Part shown: positions 62,825 to 64,000 of the stretch, piece after piece
Layout of the letters: every line of letters begins with the position of its first letter
Position numbering within the stretch: position 1 is the first letter of the stretch
Source: Gigantopelta aegis
Lineage: Eukaryota > Mollusca > Gastropoda > Neomphalida > Peltospiridae
NCBI RefSeq assembly: GCF_016097555.1
Contig: NC_054713.1
Span: 43,931,071-43,995,070 of the forward strand
DNA: 64,000 nucleotides
Reading direction: 5' to 3'
Notes under the pieces: model-generated
What the model was told of the DNA's origin: nothing
Seen by the model: the letters and a program-made list of their open reading frames with translations, nothing else
Databases searched by the model: none
Translations under genes and position numbers: made by a program

Positions 62825-64000
62825 ACTCTTCAAAAGAAGAAACGCAAAACCACATTGTCGTAACATTTGGAGAATTGATTTAATTATTGAATGGTGAGTC
62901 CGATAATTACCAAATGTTGCAGGATTGTTCACAATTCACTCTAGTCCATTGTGAGTAAGTGATAGGACACACCACCAAGGTCAAGGTCATCTGGAGTCAA
63001 TACCGGGTGTGGCCTCCGCGTGTGTTGACAACTGCCTGGCACCGCCTGCCCATTGAAGCAACCAGAGTACGGATGACGTCCCGGGGGATGGTGGCCCACT
63101 CGGCCTGCAAGGCTGCTGCCAGCTCGGGCAGGGTCTGGGGCTGTGGTTGTCGCTGTCGGAGGCGTCGGTCCAACTCGTCCCATAGATGCTCAATTGGGTT
63201 CAAATCCGGTGATATCGATGGCCAAGGAAGGACATTAATGTTGTTGTTCTGTAGGAAAGCCGTTGTGAGACGTGCTGTGTGAGGCCTGGCGTTGTCATGT
63301 TGGAACACTGCGTTGGCGTTGGCCATAACTGGAACGATGTGTGGCCGGAGGATCTGGTCAATGTAGCCCTGTGCATTCAGGTTGCCCTGCACGTGGACCA
63401 GGTCAGTTCTGCCAGTGTGTGAGATGGCTGCCCACACCATGACACTACCCCCGCCGAATCTGTCCACTTCCTGCACGCAGTTTGCCGCATAACGTTCACC
63501 ACGACGCCTATACACGCGACATCTTCCATCATGACGTCGGAGCAGAAATCGGGACTCGTCACTGAACCACACCTGTCTCCATCGCAGTTGAGGCCATTGT
63601 CGATGAATCTGGCACCACTGCAGTCGGAGTCGACGCTGTTGTGGTGTTAAGATGACACCTCGAACTGGACGCCTGGCACGAATTCCTACCTCACGTAGGC
63701 GGTTCCGTACGGTCTGGTCGGATATCCTGCGCAAACCTGGTATTGCTGCGGCTGTGGAGGTGGCAGTAGTCAATCGTTCTCGAAGGTGGCGTACCCGGAT
63801 GTAGCGGTCCTGCCCGGGGGTAGTGACCCGTGGTCGACCGGATCTAGGGAGGTCACGTGTTGATCCATGTTGCTGGTAACGGTCCCACAGTCTGGAGATG
63901 GTGCTTGGGGACACATGGAATGCCCTGGCAACGGCCGTTCTGGATTCGCCTGCGTCTAGTCGGCCGATGGCATTGTTTCTCTGCGGTTCACTGAGACGTG
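62825..64000 (-). mobile_element. Tc1-type transposon, 3' part (runs off the window)
   Basis: The outer end begins after tatata with ctcttcaaaagaagaaacgc, a typical Tc1 terminal motif. About 170 bp of non-coding sequence then leads to the transposase stop at 62997. The other end lies beyond base 64000. Confidence 0.85.
62997..64000 (-). CDS. Tc1 transposase (DD34E), open, partial at the right edge
   Basis: Cut-and-paste transposase; would bind the element's inverted ends and insert at TA. About 334 codons are visible without a stop. The N-terminal helix-turn-helix, visible to the edge, is RLSEPQRNNAIGRLDAGESR then TAVARAFHVSPSTISRLWDR. Next are the linker RPRSGRPRVTTPGQDRYIR (AT-hook-like), the second HTH (PGLRRISDQTVRNRL) and the catalytic triad: D in VWFSDESRF, D in FQHDNARPHTA, and E in SPDLNPIEHLW exactly 34 residues later. 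GGGSVMVWAAI is the Gly-rich block. As seen, no inactivating change is present. The start codon lies outside the window. Confidence 0.93.
   Translation of the reverse strand, partial: RLSEPQRNNAIGRLDAGESRTAVARAFHVSPSTISRLWDRYQQHGSTRDLPRSGRPRVTTPGQDRYIRVRHLRERLTTATSTAAAIPGLRRISDQTVRNRLREVGIRARRPVRGVILTPQQRRLRLQWCQIHRQWPQLRWRQVWFSDESRFLLRRHDGRCRVYRRRGERYAANCVQEVDRFGGGSVMVWAAISHTGRTDLVHVQGNLNAQGYIDQILRPHIVPVMANANAVFQHDNARPHTARLTTAFLQNNNINVLPWPSISPDLNPIEHLWDELDRRLRQRQPQPQTLPELAAALQAEWATIPRDVIRTLVASMGRRCQAVVNTRGGHTRY

Overview
The window is from an animal nuclear genome, most likely a marine mollusc and probably an alga-grazing gastropod. Three things point there: genes in many small exons with GT-AG introns, dozens of tRNA-headed SINE copies of a type familiar in molluscs, and two genes of polysaccharide lyase family 14 (PL14), the alginate lyases known from abalone and sea hares. 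No species can be named from sequence alone. About 5% of the window is host coding sequence. The rest is SINEs, LINE and DNA-transposon remains, foldback elements, microsatellites and unusually many minisatellites.

Region 1 (1-8.3 kb) holds only repeats: (TG)n, foldback elements, a LINE reverse-transcriptase fragment split by a SINE, one copy of an unassigned 1-kb repeat, and Tc1 remains. Region 2 (8.3-35.7 kb) is one complete 14-exon plus-strand gene for a secreted or lysosomal arylsulfatase of the ARSB/ARSI/ARSJ group (483 residues; all expected active-site residues present, including C-S-P-S-R at 73-77). Six minisatellite arrays lie in this gene (units of 43, 58, 57, about 74, 60 and about 45 bp), with a smaller 31-bp cluster besides. 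The most striking is the 60-bp array (28714-32355). Its unit contains the last 26 bases of exon 12 and its 5' splice site, so the exon-intron junction itself is repeated 61 times, in frame and without a stop. A 74-bp array runs right up to the acceptor of the same exon.

Region 3 (37.3-56.5 kb) holds two tandem plus-strand PL14 alginate lyase genes. Each has a short signal-peptide exon joined at the same position and phase to one large catalytic exon (introns of 2.3 and 12.8 kb). The long intron of the second gene contains a 4.7-kb Tc1/mariner-superfamily transposon with 240-bp terminal inverted repeats, itself split by a 1,144-bp solo LTR, plus a LINE fragment and several MITEs. Region 4 (56.6-64 kb) is dense SINEs and MITEs, ending in a Tc1 element with an open transposase frame that runs off the right edge.

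A secreted sulfatase next to two secreted alginate lyases would suit digestion of brown-algal cell walls: alginate is cut by beta-elimination, and the sulfatase could take sulfate esters from fucans or other sulfated glycans. The lyase assignment is strong. The algal role of the sulfatase is inference, since the same family also serves lysosomal glycosaminoglycan breakdown.
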